Positions 31,969 through 41,912 are shown, counted from the stretch's first letter. The stretch: DNA of 64,000 nucleotides from Ceratopteris richardii (GCA_020310875.1 CM035439.1:141609139-141673138), one strand, 5' to 3'. The notes: a model not told the origin generated them from the sequence alone. A program made the numbers and translations.

Positions 31969-33954
31969 CTATCTCTTCTTAGCTGCATATATTCCTGCAG
32001 CTGCTCTCAGTCTTGTTTCTCCTAATCGTTCAAGGTCAAAAAGTCTAGAGGAGAGTTCATGACCCGTCCATTCGTGCTCTTGGGCCACTCTCAGTGTAGG
32101 AATCAAGAAGTCCAAGGGAAGCACCGCGTTTTGGCCAAATACCATCTGAAAGGGGGTGGCTTGGAGTACCGTTTTGTAGGCGACTCGGTATGCCCAAACA
32201 GCATGGTGTAGCTGTTTGTCCCAATCAGAGCGTTTAGTGTTTACTAATTTTGTCAGTACATTGCATAAGATCTTATTAGTGCTCTCAGCTTGTCCATTAG
32301 CTTGAGGGTGATAAGGGGCAGACTTCTTGTGTATTACCAAGAATTCTTGGAGTAGATTTCCAATCACTTCGTTCAAGAAGTGAGTGCCTCTATCACTTAC
32401 AAGCTCTATAGGTAGCCCATATCTTGTGAATATATTTTCAAACAAGAATTTAGCAGTTGTCTGAGCGTCATTCTTTGTCGTGGCTTTTACCTCTACCCAC
32501 TTAGTTAGATAGTCTGTTGCAACAATGATATATTCCGCATGGGAACCCTTAGCTGGGGGATTAATAGGACCTACGAAGTCTATTCCCCACTTAGAGAATG
32601 CACGTCCACCCATCATAGGTTTCAGTGGCATCTCATCTTTTCGTATAGGATACTGAGTTCTCTGACAGACATTACATCGCTTCACATAGGTATGTGCGTC
32701 CATGTGAAGGGTAGGCCACCAGAAGCCCGCAAATAGTATTGCCTTGATCACCCGATCTGGTCCAAAGTGTCCTCCTGCTACACCTTGGTGAGCAATTCCC
32801 AAGATCTTAAGATATTCACTCTCATGGACACATAGCCTCAGGTAACCATCTTTACCACGCTTATATAGATTATCACCAATGAGTGAGTAATCCAGGGCTT
32901 CTTGTTCTAAACTCCTTTTCCTAGCCAGAGTCATGTCTGGAGGGAATGTATTTGTCCTCAGGAAGGATACTAGAGGTTCGCTCCAATCTGGCACAATGGA
33001 TACTTGATAAAGAGTGGCGTGTTGCACTGGTGGTTTAGTGCAACAGATTGGGCATTCCTTGCACAACTTTTGGACATCCGCTTCCATAGTCGGCCAATGC
33101 ACTCCGAGTCTCCTTAGCGTCTGTAAAGTTCGTTGCCTTGAGTAGTGTTGCTCTAACGCACCTACATGTGCTAATTGCAACCATTTAGCGTACTCATCCT
33201 CTTCTACGCAACAAGCCAAGATCCCTTGATCTGTGTGCTTGTACATACTTCCTGCCATGATGTGGTACTTTTGGGATTTTACAACCTCTCTATTCCGTGT
33301 GTTTACCACTGGATGGTTAGGCCCGTATGTCAATACTGGTACCAATGGCTTAGCCCACTGCGGCACCACTTCCAAATTAAACAAGTAAGCATCAAGAAGG
33401 TCATCTGACACTCCTTGTGGGGCTTCCCCCGATGTGAGCCTAGAAAGATGATCAGCTCTCAAATGAGTCCTCCCTTTTCTTACCACAACCTCAAAATCAT
33501 ATTCCATGAGCAAGAGAAACCATCTCACTAATCTTCCTGTATTGCATGGTTTGTTTACGAGGTATAGCAATGCCTGATGATCAGTGAAAAATTTAAACTT
33601 ATTTGCAAGCAAATAGTGTCTAAATTTCTTAACTGCATATACCATGTCTAATCCTTCTCGCTCTGTAGTGGTGTAATTCCGTTCAGCCGCATTCAACTGT
33701 CTACTGGCATAGGCAATTGGAAGATCCATATTACCTTCACCAGTAGGTTGTGCAAGCACACATCCAATAGCATAATTGGATGCATCCACATGAACATGGA
33801 ATGGCTTATTCCAATCTGGTGTGGTCAAGATTGGTGCTGAACACAACCTTCGTTTAAGCTCCTGGAAGGAATTCTCACATTCATCCGTCCACTCAAAGTT
33901 AGTCAGAAGTCCGTACATGGGCTTTGCAATGACAGCATACATGTGTATAAATCG
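31969..33954 (-). CDS. Gy1 pol: RNase H and integrase with duplicated zinc module
   Basis: The frame lies in phase with gag and RT, separated by TGA at 33955-33957. Counting from the ATG at 33942: RNase H residues Asp53, Glu96, Asp121 and Asp164; a first H2C2 zinc module with His259, His266, Cys294, Cys297; a second with His385, His392, Cys423, Cys426; and an integrase core with Asp455, Asp517 and Glu553, giving D,D-35-E. Each zinc module is preceded by a similar strand-rich stretch (GSMYKHTDQGILACCV and GDNLYKRGKDGYLRLCV), so a unit of about 120 residues was duplicated. TAG at 31969 stops the frame before the integrase tail. RNase H removes template RNA; integrase inserts the DNA copy. Confidence 0.95.
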   Translation of the reverse strand, partial: RFIHMYAVIAKPMYGLLTNFEWTDECENSFQELKRRLCSAPILTTPDWNKPFHVHVDASNYAIGCVLAQPTGEGNMDLPIAYASRQLNAAERNYTTTEREGLDMVYAVKKFRHYLLANKFKFFTDHQALLYLVNKPCNTGRLVRWFLLLMEYDFEVVVRKGRTHLRADHLSRLTSGEAPQGVSDDLLDAYLFNLEVVPQWAKPLVPVLTYGPNHPVVNTRNREVVKSQKYHIMAGSMYKHTDQGILACCVEEDEYAKWLQLAHVGALEQHYSRQRTLQTLRRLGVHWPTMEADVQKLCKECPICCTKPPVQHATLYQVSIVPDWSEPLVSFLRTNTFPPDMTLARKRSLEQEALDYSLIGDNLYKRGKDGYLRLCVHESEYLKILGIAHQGVAGGHFGPDRVIKAILFAGFWWPTLHMDAHTYVKRCNVCQRTQYPIRKDEMPLKPMMGGRAFSKWGIDFVGPINPPAKGSHAEYIIVATDYLTKWVEVKATTKNDAQTTAKFLFENIFTRYGLPIELVSDRGTHFLNEVIGNLLQEFLVIHKKSAPYHPQANGQAESTNKILCNVLTKLVNTKRSDWDKQLHHAVWAYRVAYKTVLQATPFQMVFGQNAVLPLDFLIPTLRVAQEHEWTGHELSSRLFDLERLGETRLRAAAGIYAAKKR

Positions 33955-36900
33955 TCAGTAATAACCACAATGCCCCATGAAAGCTTGTACTTCCTTGACA
34001 TTCTTTGGCCTAGGTAGCTCTGCTATGGCTCTCACTTTCTCTTCATCAGTGGATATGCCATTCTTTGACACTATGTGTTCTAGAATCTTGCCTTGCCTGA
34101 CCATAAAAACGCACTTTTCTGGGTTCAGGCAGACTTGATATTCTCTACATTTGTCAAAGATTTGTCTGAGTTCAGGGATATGGGTTTGTCTAATGTTGGA
34201 ATGAGCACAAAGATCATCAACATAGACCTCTAAATTCTTCCTCAAGAACTCCTTAAATACATGGCACATTAGTCTCTGGAAGGTATCTGATGCATTGGTA
34301 AGCCCAAATGGCATTACTCTAAAGGCAAAAATGCCCCATTCTGTGGCAAAAGCCGTTTTAAGTTGATCCTCTGGAGCTATGGCTACTTGATTGTAGCCCG
34401 AAAATCCATCAAGGAAGCTGTACACTTCCTTGCCTGCCACTCTTTCTAAGAGATGTTCTGTGATGGGGAGCGGATAGTTATCTCGAATCGTGGCTGCATT
34501 AACCTTTTTCAAGTTAATGCATACGCGCAGCTTTCCATTTTTCTTGGGCACAACTACGATGGGGGATACCCACTCAGTGTGCTCAATTTCGTAGATAAAT
34601 CCAGCTTCAACCAGTCTATCTATCTCTTCTTTGATCTTAGCAGCGTAATTATCGTTATATGTATAGGGCTTTTGCTTAGAGGGTTTGGCATCTGAATTCA
34701 TGGGGATCGTGTGTGAGCATATGTCAGGGTCAACACCTTTCAAATCCTTGTAACTCCAAGCGAATACATCTCTGTATTCTCTTAGCAAGGCAATTAACGC
34801 ATGCTCTTCTTCCTCTGTTAGGTCATGGCCTATGTATGTGCATCTCTCCTCTCCTTCTTCTAGGGCCACTACTATTTTCTTGGTGGTTTCTTTGTTATCA
34901 TAGGCCTCTCCTGATTGTGCCTCTCGTTTCGGCATTCTGATCATGACTCTCCTGTCATCTATCTCATACTTCTTAAAATTTTCCGGGACCTCAAACAAAG
35001 ATTCTTCCTCTTCTGGTGTAACTTCTCTCTTCTTTCTTTTCTTTCCTTCTTCCTTCGGAGTCACGTGTGTTGCTAATCTTACATCATTTGTAAGCTCTCC
35101 ATGCCTCTGGGGTTGAAATTCTACTTCATGGAAGTATTCCTCATCTGATGCAAATGGTGGGTCCATAATGATTGACTCTAGATCGGAGTTACTTGCATCC
35201 TCAACTGCATCAGGGTTAGGTTCGCATTCTTCTAGAACTGCCTCTCCCATGATTGGCTCTATGGAGAAGACTGAAATGTCATAGCCATCCTCATCACAGT
35301 GAGGTGTCCATTGTTCCTCATTGATGGCTACGTCCATTGTTGCTAAGATTTCTGCCCAGCCATGGGGTTCAAATTCCTCGTCAGGAAAGACTACAGGTGC
35401 ATAGGCTGGGTCTTGAATGGGTCTATGAGTTTCGTTTGCACCTATTTCTCTGGCCTTTTCTCTCTTCTCTTCCTCTACTGCTACTTTGCACATCCATAAG
35501 TGGGTGTCTTCATGCATCCATGAGGATCCTGACCCTATGGAAAGCACAGATTCCGTATCATCTTTGGCTCTATGAATGGGATTCCACTGGATAGGAGGTA
35601 CATCTCTATGAGAGTAATCTTTGAGATTTACTTTGGTTGTAACACCTAAGTGTTGCAGGTACAAAGAATTGGTCCCCCAATCCTGTACCACTTGCAACTG
35701 TCGCATAAATGGTCTTCCCAAAATCATCTCATAGGCATGATTTTTGCTGAGGTCACATATAGCAAATGTATGCTCAAACTCGACACCACAAGTGGTGAGA
35801 GTTATTCCTTCTAGCAATCCTAGGGGTCTCTCTATGTGACCATCTGCCATTTGCAATTTCATTCTCATTGGCCTGAGTGCTGGCTTGCCCCAACGCTTCC
35901 ATACGGAAGTAGTGGCAATTGCAACTCCTGCACCTGAGTCCAAAATTGCCTTGGTGGTGTACTCCTGGTAGGTGATGGGAAGATAGGTGTTCCCTTCTTC
36001 ACCTTCACACATATCTCCTATCTTATCCAAGGGAATTTCTGGCACTGTCCTATGGGATCCTACCTGGGAACGAGGTTTGGCTATTTCTGGTACTTGTTTG
36101 GCGACATGTTTCCATAATTCAGGTCTAACCTTGAGTAGCTCTTCTAACTTGAGATTGCACTGCACGTTAGTGTTCTTTACGACCTCTGTGTTCCTAGGTA
36201 TGACTGAATCTTCGTTTCTTACCATGACTGTAGGTGCTCTCATACAGGTGGACCTTGCTTCCCATGGGCCTGTGAATTGGGGTAGTTCCTGTAGAGAGTT
36301 AGACTCGAATTCTAATCTTTCTTGAGATTGGGTACTCTCCTGCTCTCCATAAATGGATGGGATGTCTTGTGGGAATTGGTCATGTGCCTCATCCACAAGT
36401 TCAATAGGAGGAGGGACTTCACTTTCTTTAGCCCATTTGTCTTCTTGAATCTCTCGTAGGAATTCTGGTGTGAACCGATTCATAGAAGATGATGCGTCTG
36501 GCTCAGTAGAGTTAGGCACATAGGCTTCTTGAGCAGGAATGCTTACTCTTTCACTTGCCTTGCCCTTGTGTTGAGAGGCTGGTTCCTTTTGTGATTGTGC
36601 CATTAGATTCTCTACTCCTTCTAGGGAGGGGGAATTGTCGGGTTCAATGGAATTTGGCACATAAGCTTTCGGTGGGAGATGGGTCCTATTTTTGCTTGCT
36701 TCCTCCCTTCCTTGATTTTTTTCTTCCTTGGCAGATCTTGCAATTATGCCCTCTAACTTCTCTAGAAGTCCATCCAAGTGTAATTGTGTCTTGGCTGAGC
36801 CTGAGTAATTGAAAAGGCGACTGGCTTCAAACATAGTCTGAGCCAATGCGACCATTTTCGCGCAAAGCTTTGTTCTTTCTAGGTCAGCTCTAGGGTAACA

Positions 36901-37854
36901 CTTGTCATGATCTGTGATAGTTGGCCCTTCTTGAATTCTGGCCTGATATGCTTTAAGCATCATGTCTATATCTTCAGGAGCGGGATCAGCTAATACTGAT
37001 CCTACTCTAGGGGGTGGTGGAATCACATGAGGTGGGTTGGGAGGTGGCGGGTCGGATGGCGATGGGAATGGTGGTGGTGGGATAGTGTGAGAGGGGGTTT
37101 GAGAGGTGATTTCAGTTATCCTAGCTTTGGTTTCTCTTATGCTTTCCTCGAGTTCACTCATCTTTTTAGCCCATTGTCTTTTCATTCTTTCCCGACTATC
37201 TTTCCACGCTCTAGTCCTTTTCTTTGTTATGCTCTCGGCTTCACTAGCCTCTGGGCTCTTATCCTGGTTTACCCCTTGATTCTGCTGCAATGCTTGAGCT
37301 CTAGTGACTACCTGGACGAGAGCAGTGGAAGTGACACTTCCTGTGGAATCTACCACTAACCCAATAAGGTTGATAGGAGTGATTTTTGGCATATTATTGG
37401 GGTTCTTTGGGCAATCTCGTAAGAGATGTTCCTTTCCACAATCTTGGCAAAAGCCTTGGATCGTCACTGACTGAGTTTGTGGAGGTGGAGGTAACAGACA
37501 ATCACGAATGAGGTGATCTCCTTGGCATCTGTAGCATGGTCCTCTTGGAAATGGAGGTCTTACTTGCCTAGGTTGAGGCCTAGGGTTGGGGTTTGCATAC
37601 ATGACGTTTGTGTAATCTGACTCCCAACTAGGTTCATTTGCCTCTTCGCTGTAATAGGACTCACCATGTTCTGGAGACTGCATGTAGTATGCCTGGGGAC
37701 TCTCAACATGTGTAGAATCAAAGCTATGGTCACTCGGGTCACTTTCGGAAAGCAAAGGTGTTACAGGGACTATAGCTCTATTCAGGTTCTCTTCTGCTGC
37801 TGCATATTTTACCGGAATCACATTAGCTGGGGCTGGGGGTTGTTGAGCTAGCAC
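33955..37854 (-). CDS. Gy1 gag-pol middle: zinc knuckles, protease, reverse transcriptase
   Basis: A 1299-residue frame, in phase with gag, opens after the gag TAA. It holds two CCHC knuckles near its start (CYRCQGDHLIRDC and CQDCGKEHLLRDC, spacing C-x2-C-x3-H-x4-C), a long linker with coiled-coil and Pro-rich parts, an aspartic protease with AILDSGAGVAIATTS (catalytic Asp639) and MILGRPFMRQ, an acidic linker, and an RT with SPIVVVPKKNGKLRVCIN, FLDGFSGYNQVAIAP, MPFGLTNASDTF and VYVDDLCAHS (catalytic pair Asp1213-Asp1214). It ends at TGA 33955-33957 within GHCGYY, just before the connection to RNase H. The first ATG is not a real start; the frame is continuous from gag upstream. Confidence 0.95.
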   Translation of the reverse strand: MLAQQPPAPANVIPVKYAAAEENLNRAIVPVTPLLSESDPSDHSFDSTHVESPQAYYMQSPEHGESYYSEEANEPSWESDYTNVMYANPNPRPQPRQVRPPFPRGPCYRCQGDHLIRDCLLPPPPQTQSVTIQGFCQDCGKEHLLRDCPKNPNNMPKITPINLIGLVVDSTGSVTSTALVQVVTRAQALQQNQGVNQDKSPEASEAESITKKRTRAWKDSRERMKRQWAKKMSELEESIRETKARITEITSQTPSHTIPPPPFPSPSDPPPPNPPHVIPPPPRVGSVLADPAPEDIDMMLKAYQARIQEGPTITDHDKCYPRADLERTKLCAKMVALAQTMFEASRLFNYSGSAKTQLHLDGLLEKLEGIIARSAKEEKNQGREEASKNRTHLPPKAYVPNSIEPDNSPSLEGVENLMAQSQKEPASQHKGKASERVSIPAQEAYVPNSTEPDASSSMNRFTPEFLREIQEDKWAKESEVPPPIELVDEAHDQFPQDIPSIYGEQESTQSQERLEFESNSLQELPQFTGPWEARSTCMRAPTVMVRNEDSVIPRNTEVVKNTNVQCNLKLEELLKVRPELWKHVAKQVPEIAKPRSQVGSHRTVPEIPLDKIGDMCEGEEGNTYLPITYQEYTTKAILDSGAGVAIATTSVWKRWGKPALRPMRMKLQMADGHIERPLGLLEGITLTTCGVEFEHTFAICDLSKNHAYEMILGRPFMRQLQVVQDWGTNSLYLQHLGVTTKVNLKDYSHRDVPPIQWNPIHRAKDDTESVLSIGSGSSWMHEDTHLWMCKVAVEEEKREKAREIGANETHRPIQDPAYAPVVFPDEEFEPHGWAEILATMDVAINEEQWTPHCDEDGYDISVFSIEPIMGEAVLEECEPNPDAVEDASNSDLESIIMDPPFASDEEYFHEVEFQPQRHGELTNDVRLATHVTPKEEGKKRKKREVTPEEEESLFEVPENFKKYEIDDRRVMIRMPKREAQSGEAYDNKETTKKIVVALEEGEERCTYIGHDLTEEEEHALIALLREYRDVFAWSYKDLKGVDPDICSHTIPMNSDAKPSKQKPYTYNDNYAAKIKEEIDRLVEAGFIYEIEHTEWVSPIVVVPKKNGKLRVCINLKKVNAATIRDNYPLPITEHLLERVAGKEVYSFLDGFSGYNQVAIAPEDQLKTAFATEWGIFAFRVMPFGLTNASDTFQRLMCHVFKEFLRKNLEVYVDDLCAHSNIRQTHIPELRQIFDKCREYQVCLNPEKCVFMVRQGKILEHIVSKNGISTDEEKVRAIAELPRPKNVKEVQAFMGHCGYY

Positions 37855-38067
37855 AGGCTGAGGCCTTTGTTGGTTTTGATATTGTGGTTGGTAATTTTGT
37901 TGTGGCCTGCCATATGGTTGTGGAGGGTACGGGTTCTGGTATCTTCCCTGCTGAGGGTATGGCTGAGGGTAGGGTTGCCTAACTGCCTGCTTGTTGTATG
38001 GGCAATCTTGTGCGGTGTGATTGGTGTATCTCCGTTCTATGGTGCAGTACTGGCTACTAGGATTTAT

Positions 38068-38070
38068 TTA
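38068..38070 (-). other. in-frame stop TAA between gag and pol frames
   Basis: The context is CAACCC-TAA-ATAAAT on the minus strand. The plus-strand copy of the same family near 1285 has CCCCAAGTGAATCC here, which implies CAA at this codon. One C-to-T change explains the stop. A read-through signal cannot be excluded, but no stem or CARYYA-type context is apparent. Confidence 0.7.
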
Positions 38071-39798
38071 GGGTTGAGCCATAATGGGACATACGTTCGC
38101 CATGTGGTCTCCACCACAAGTATAGCACCTTTTCATAGGAGCAAACCTTGGGATTTGTTTGTTAGTGACACCTAACTTCTGAGCTACTTTCTCTGCCAGT
38201 TCCTCAATTGATGTGGATTGCATGGAAGAGAGGTTAGAGGCACTATCCGTGTCTTTGTATATCTTGGAAAGCTCTAACTCCTCCCCTAGGTTGTCCTCAA
38301 TGTCAATACACATGCGTACACACTCTTCTATGGTCCTAGGGTCCTTCAAGTACACATATGATCTTAATTTGGTACTTAGCAATCCATCCAAGAATAAAGC
38401 CACTTGCTTGGCTGGTGTGGGTAACTCCGAAACAGGGCATCTTTCAAGATATTGCCTAAATCTCCTTCCTGCAAGTCTTATAGTCTCTTGCGGGGTTTGC
38501 TTGAAGCTGTGAATCAGCGAGGAGGTATTGTGCCTTATGCCACTCTTAGAGAATTCAATGATGAAAGCCTCTAGGAGTTGGTCTATGCTCCTGAACTGCC
38601 TCTCATTTAGTGGCTGAAACCATGTCAGGGCAGTGTTCCTAAGGGTCAGACCAAAGGCATTGTACTGTGTGAATAGGTCCTCCACTTGTTCAGCTCTCAG
38701 GACTTGCCTAAACTCAGCCACATGATCGTATGGATCTCCAGTGCCATCGAAGTAGTTCTTCATGGACTTAACTAGCTGAGTCGGTCTCAAAGTCCTTGTG
38801 TGCTCTCTAGGTCGTGGTAGAGGGAACTCATCCACATTTCTTTGATTCCTATGAGCTCTAAGTATCTCAGGTTCTACTCTATTCGTTTCCGTCCTCGTTC
38901 TTTCTCTGCCCGCTGGGTTGGCAAAGCTTACTTCTGGTCTACCTCTACTTCTGTCTCTTTGCATTCCATGAGCTTGGGATGTTCCAGCTCCAGGGTGACC
39001 ATAGGATACATTCGATCTTGGTTGTGGGAAAACGAATTCACCCTTCCAAGTGTAAGCATGCCTATCATTTTCTGTCACCACAAAGATCCTCTCCGAAGTG
39101 TGATCTAAGTAGGTCACTCTACCTGGGCTATCCAGATCCTTAAACTCATAGATCATGATAGTTCCTATATCAGTGGGCTGATTAGATTTATACCTCCAAA
39201 AGGCTTCGTCAGTTTCTCGATTGAGAAGCAACTCTATGCTCTTGTTGTCTTGGGGAACCCACTCAGGTGTGATAATCCTAGTGAGAACAGATTTGCCTCG
39301 GGGTGTTCTAGGTTCTACTCCCATGTTTCCTTGTTCCAAGTCACCTAAGTCCGCTTCTGAGATTACATTCCCAAATTCATCTGTCCTGTCTGGGTGACTG
39401 GTGACTACGTATATGGTTCCTTCTTTGTTCAAGTATGCACCATTTTCAAACTTGACTGCTGGGTGCTCTAGTCCTATGGATTGATCAGGATTCTTAATCT
39501 GTACCACAAATCTTCCTAGGCCGTCCTCATAGATGCTAGCACCTAATCGGTTGGTCCTAAGGTATTCCAACTGCGTTTTGTAAGGGCCTTCTACCCTGTA
39601 CAAGTATGGCACACCTGAACTACGTGTAGGTCTGTCCATGCCTTGAGACATCTCTGACTCACTGGTCGCAGAACTTGGGTAGTATGAGTGGTGACTCAAC
39701 TGCTGGGCCCAAGACCTTGCAGTGTGATTGACACTAGCCTCTGAAGACCTAAGGCTTTGTCTCTCTCTTACTAGGTGTCGTCCTGATCTAAGGTTCAT
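38068..39798 (-). CDS. Gy1 gag
   Basis: Begins at the ATG at 39798 (MNLRSGRHLVRERQSL) and reads 576 codons to TAA at 38068-38070. The capsid-like core is residues 340-470 (PTQLVKSMKNYFDGTGDPYDHV, TLRNTALTWFQPL, RQFRSIDQLLEAFI, LFLDGLLSTKLRSY), matching retrotransposon gag families. One CCHC knuckle (CYTCGGDHMANVC) lies near the end. The stop replaces what the diverged plus-strand copy suggests was a Gln codon, and the same frame stays open into pol. So the natural product was probably a gag-pol polyprotein from one frame. Gag builds the virus-like particle. Confidence 0.93.
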   Translation of the reverse strand: MNLRSGRHLVRERQSLRSSEASVNHTARSWAQQLSHHSYYPSSATSESEMSQGMDRPTRSSGVPYLYRVEGPYKTQLEYLRTNRLGASIYEDGLGRFVVQIKNPDQSIGLEHPAVKFENGAYLNKEGTIYVVTSHPDRTDEFGNVISEADLGDLEQGNMGVEPRTPRGKSVLTRIITPEWVPQDNKSIELLLNRETDEAFWRYKSNQPTDIGTIMIYEFKDLDSPGRVTYLDHTSERIFVVTENDRHAYTWKGEFVFPQPRSNVSYGHPGAGTSQAHGMQRDRSRGRPEVSFANPAGRERTRTETNRVEPEILRAHRNQRNVDEFPLPRPREHTRTLRPTQLVKSMKNYFDGTGDPYDHVAEFRQVLRAEQVEDLFTQYNAFGLTLRNTALTWFQPLNERQFRSIDQLLEAFIIEFSKSGIRHNTSSLIHSFKQTPQETIRLAGRRFRQYLERCPVSELPTPAKQVALFLDGLLSTKLRSYVYLKDPRTIEECVRMCIDIEDNLGEELELSKIYKDTDSASNLSSMQSTSIEELAEKVAQKLGVTNKQIPRFAPMKRCYTCGGDHMANVCPIMAQP

Positions 39799-41912
39799 AT
39801 GCCTAACTGATTAACCCAATGTTTTCCAAGTACAACCACGTTTTTGAGTCCTTTTGTATCGGTCACTTGGTTCTTTTTATATTGATTATCGTGTTTATAC
39901 TCTTGTCTGATATCACGTCGTCAGGAATACTTGAGTTTAATTTCGCACTTTAGTTTGGTCGTTTCACGTTAGGTTTTTTTCCTTTAAAGGTGTCGTTCAC
40001 ACACACACAGGTTATTTCTTAACTTGCACTTGATTTTCTTAGATGGTCTTTGATTTATCTCGTGCCTATCGTTGCCTGGAATTACTTCTAACACTACCCG
40101 CACTTAGCCTAAACTAAGAATTGACAGAGGGTGTTGCGGGTTTCCCAACCTTGAGTTCCTTTCCTTGTACTGTTGCCCTGGTGTGCCCAGGACGCGTATT
40201 CCCAAGCCTGCACTTACTCTTGCTTTGCGTACCCTTCGCTGCTCTCACAAGACCTGTAAGAGGCCCACTGTTAGCTCAAGACTTAAATTCAAAAGACAGA
40301 ACCAATCACTTCTATTCATGTAACACTTCACCAATTTACACTATGACTTTTTGGACACAACTCTAGAGATCCCTGAATTTTTGTTCCCCCTGGGTATGGT
40401 CAACTTCAAAATACCCTATCAAATATTCCTGATCTTAATTTAAGTATAACCAATCGATGTTTTAGTTGTGCTACCCACGAGCTTTCCAACAAAACAGAAA
40501 TCACAGCAAACGGATTTCGTATGAGAAAGTTATGCCAGTTCAGGGTTTTGGGGCTAAAACAGGATTAAACTAGGTTAAGAGGCAAATAGGAATTCGCGAG
40601 TTACTTTGGTCATGCCCTCATAATGCAATACTACACCCTTGTGTTTGTCCCACACTTGGCCAAAATTTAACCCACCATTTTTACCTTAAAAATTTGACCT
40701 AAATTGCCCTTCTAACGTGTTCGCAAAGTCTGTCGGTCGTGATTGACAGGTCAGTCGCGATCGACGTGTCGATCGCGATTGACAGGTCTGTCGTGGCTGT
40801 CAGTCACGATTGACTGGTCAGTCGCGATTGACAGGGGTTACGAAAAGTCAATCAGTCGTGGTCAAAGGGTCGTTGACTCTGTCGGTCGCGATTGATGGGT
40901 CGATCGCAATTGACAGGCCGGTCGCGAGGGTCTGTCGGTCGTGGTCAAACAGTCGTTGACTGTGTCGATCGCGATTGACAGAGCCATCGTGGTCTGTCCG
41001 TCGTGGTCAAACAGTCGTTGACTGTGTCGGTCGCGATTGATGACTCGATCGCGATTGACACGTGTCACGCGTATGGTCCGTCGGTCGTGGTCAATCGGTC
41101 GTTGACTCTGTTGGTCGCGATTGATGGGTCGATCGCGATTGACAGGCCGGTCGCGAGGGTCTGTCGGTCGTGGTCAAACAGTCGTTGACTGTGTCGATCG
41201 CGATTGACAGAGCCGTCGTGGTCTGTCCGTCGTGGTCAAACAGTCGTTGACTGTGTCGGTCGCGATTGATGACTCGATCGCGATTGACACGTGTCACGCG
41301 TATGGTCCGTCGATTGTGGTCAATCGGTCGTTGACTCTGTCGGTCGCGATTGACAGAGCCGTCGTGGGCTGTCGATCGCGATTGACAGGTCTGTCCGTCG
41401 TGGTTTGTCGATCGCGATTGACAGAGCGATCGCGATTGACAGAAATCTGAGGAATTTCAAGAAACTAAACACATTTTTGGGAAGCTCTAGGCCTGTAGAT
41501 CATGGTTTTGCACTTTGTTTGGTGGTTTGAGCGTTTTTTCTGTCGGTCGCGATTGACAGAAGTCGGTGACACACAGACAATTACTTCGAAATCCGTACCT
41601 GCGCAGAGTGCTGGGGACGATGATGTGACGTGTACCTGCAAGACAGCTCAAGAAGCATGCAAAAACAGCACACGCAATTTCGCTCTCTCGCTCTCTCTCA
41701 CAAGTGAAATGAGGGAAATGAGGTGGAGATGGTGATATACTCAAAAAACTGAAATTTTCGCGATGATGGAGATGGAGGTGGAAGATGGTGATGATGATGA
41801 TGGTGATGATGGTGGTGAGATAAGAAGGAGAAAAATAGGAAAAATAAAGAAATTACCTACAACTCCAACGCGTCAACTCTACGTCTTACCATCACACGCT
41901 CGTCCTCAAAGC
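39799..41912 (-). other. Gy1 5' leader (untranslated region)
   Basis: About 2.1 kb between primer site and gag ATG. It contains a GAT-rich microsatellite at 41764-41820, the CpG-rich satellite at 40727-41450, and about 0.9 kb of ordinary AT-rich sequence next to gag. Open frames through the satellite give only repetitive peptide (ATVDRPSRPACQ-like) with the repeat period, so I do not call a gene. Confidence 0.8.
40727..41450. repeat. CpG-rich satellite in Gy1 leader, 229-bp higher-order period
   Basis: Short units of about 20-23 bp built on TCGATCGCGATTGACAG and GTCGGTCGTGGTCAAACAG are arranged in a larger period. The word CGTTGACTCT starts at 40871, 41100 and 41329, exactly 229 bp apart each time. 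The two full periods are nearly identical; the third is partial. The unit core holds the palindromes CGATCG and TCGCGA and is unusually rich in CpG for this window. Confidence 0.92.

Noticed and set aside
34453-37359. Plus-strand frames of 60-112 codons inside Gy1 pol
   Set aside because: Antisense shadows of the gag-pol frame; no recognisable domain.
38068-38070. Programmed read-through of the gag stop
   Set aside because: The diverged copy near 1285 implies a sense codon here, and six further stops of the same C-to-T type show ordinary decay.
40727-41450. CRISPR-like regular repeats
   Set aside because: The units are contiguous variants of one another without unique spacers; it is a satellite inside a retroelement leader in plant DNA.
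40862-41450. Four frames of 60-72 codons repeating every 229 bp on both strands
   Set aside because: They mirror the satellite period on both strands, which is what an open repeat unit gives by chance.
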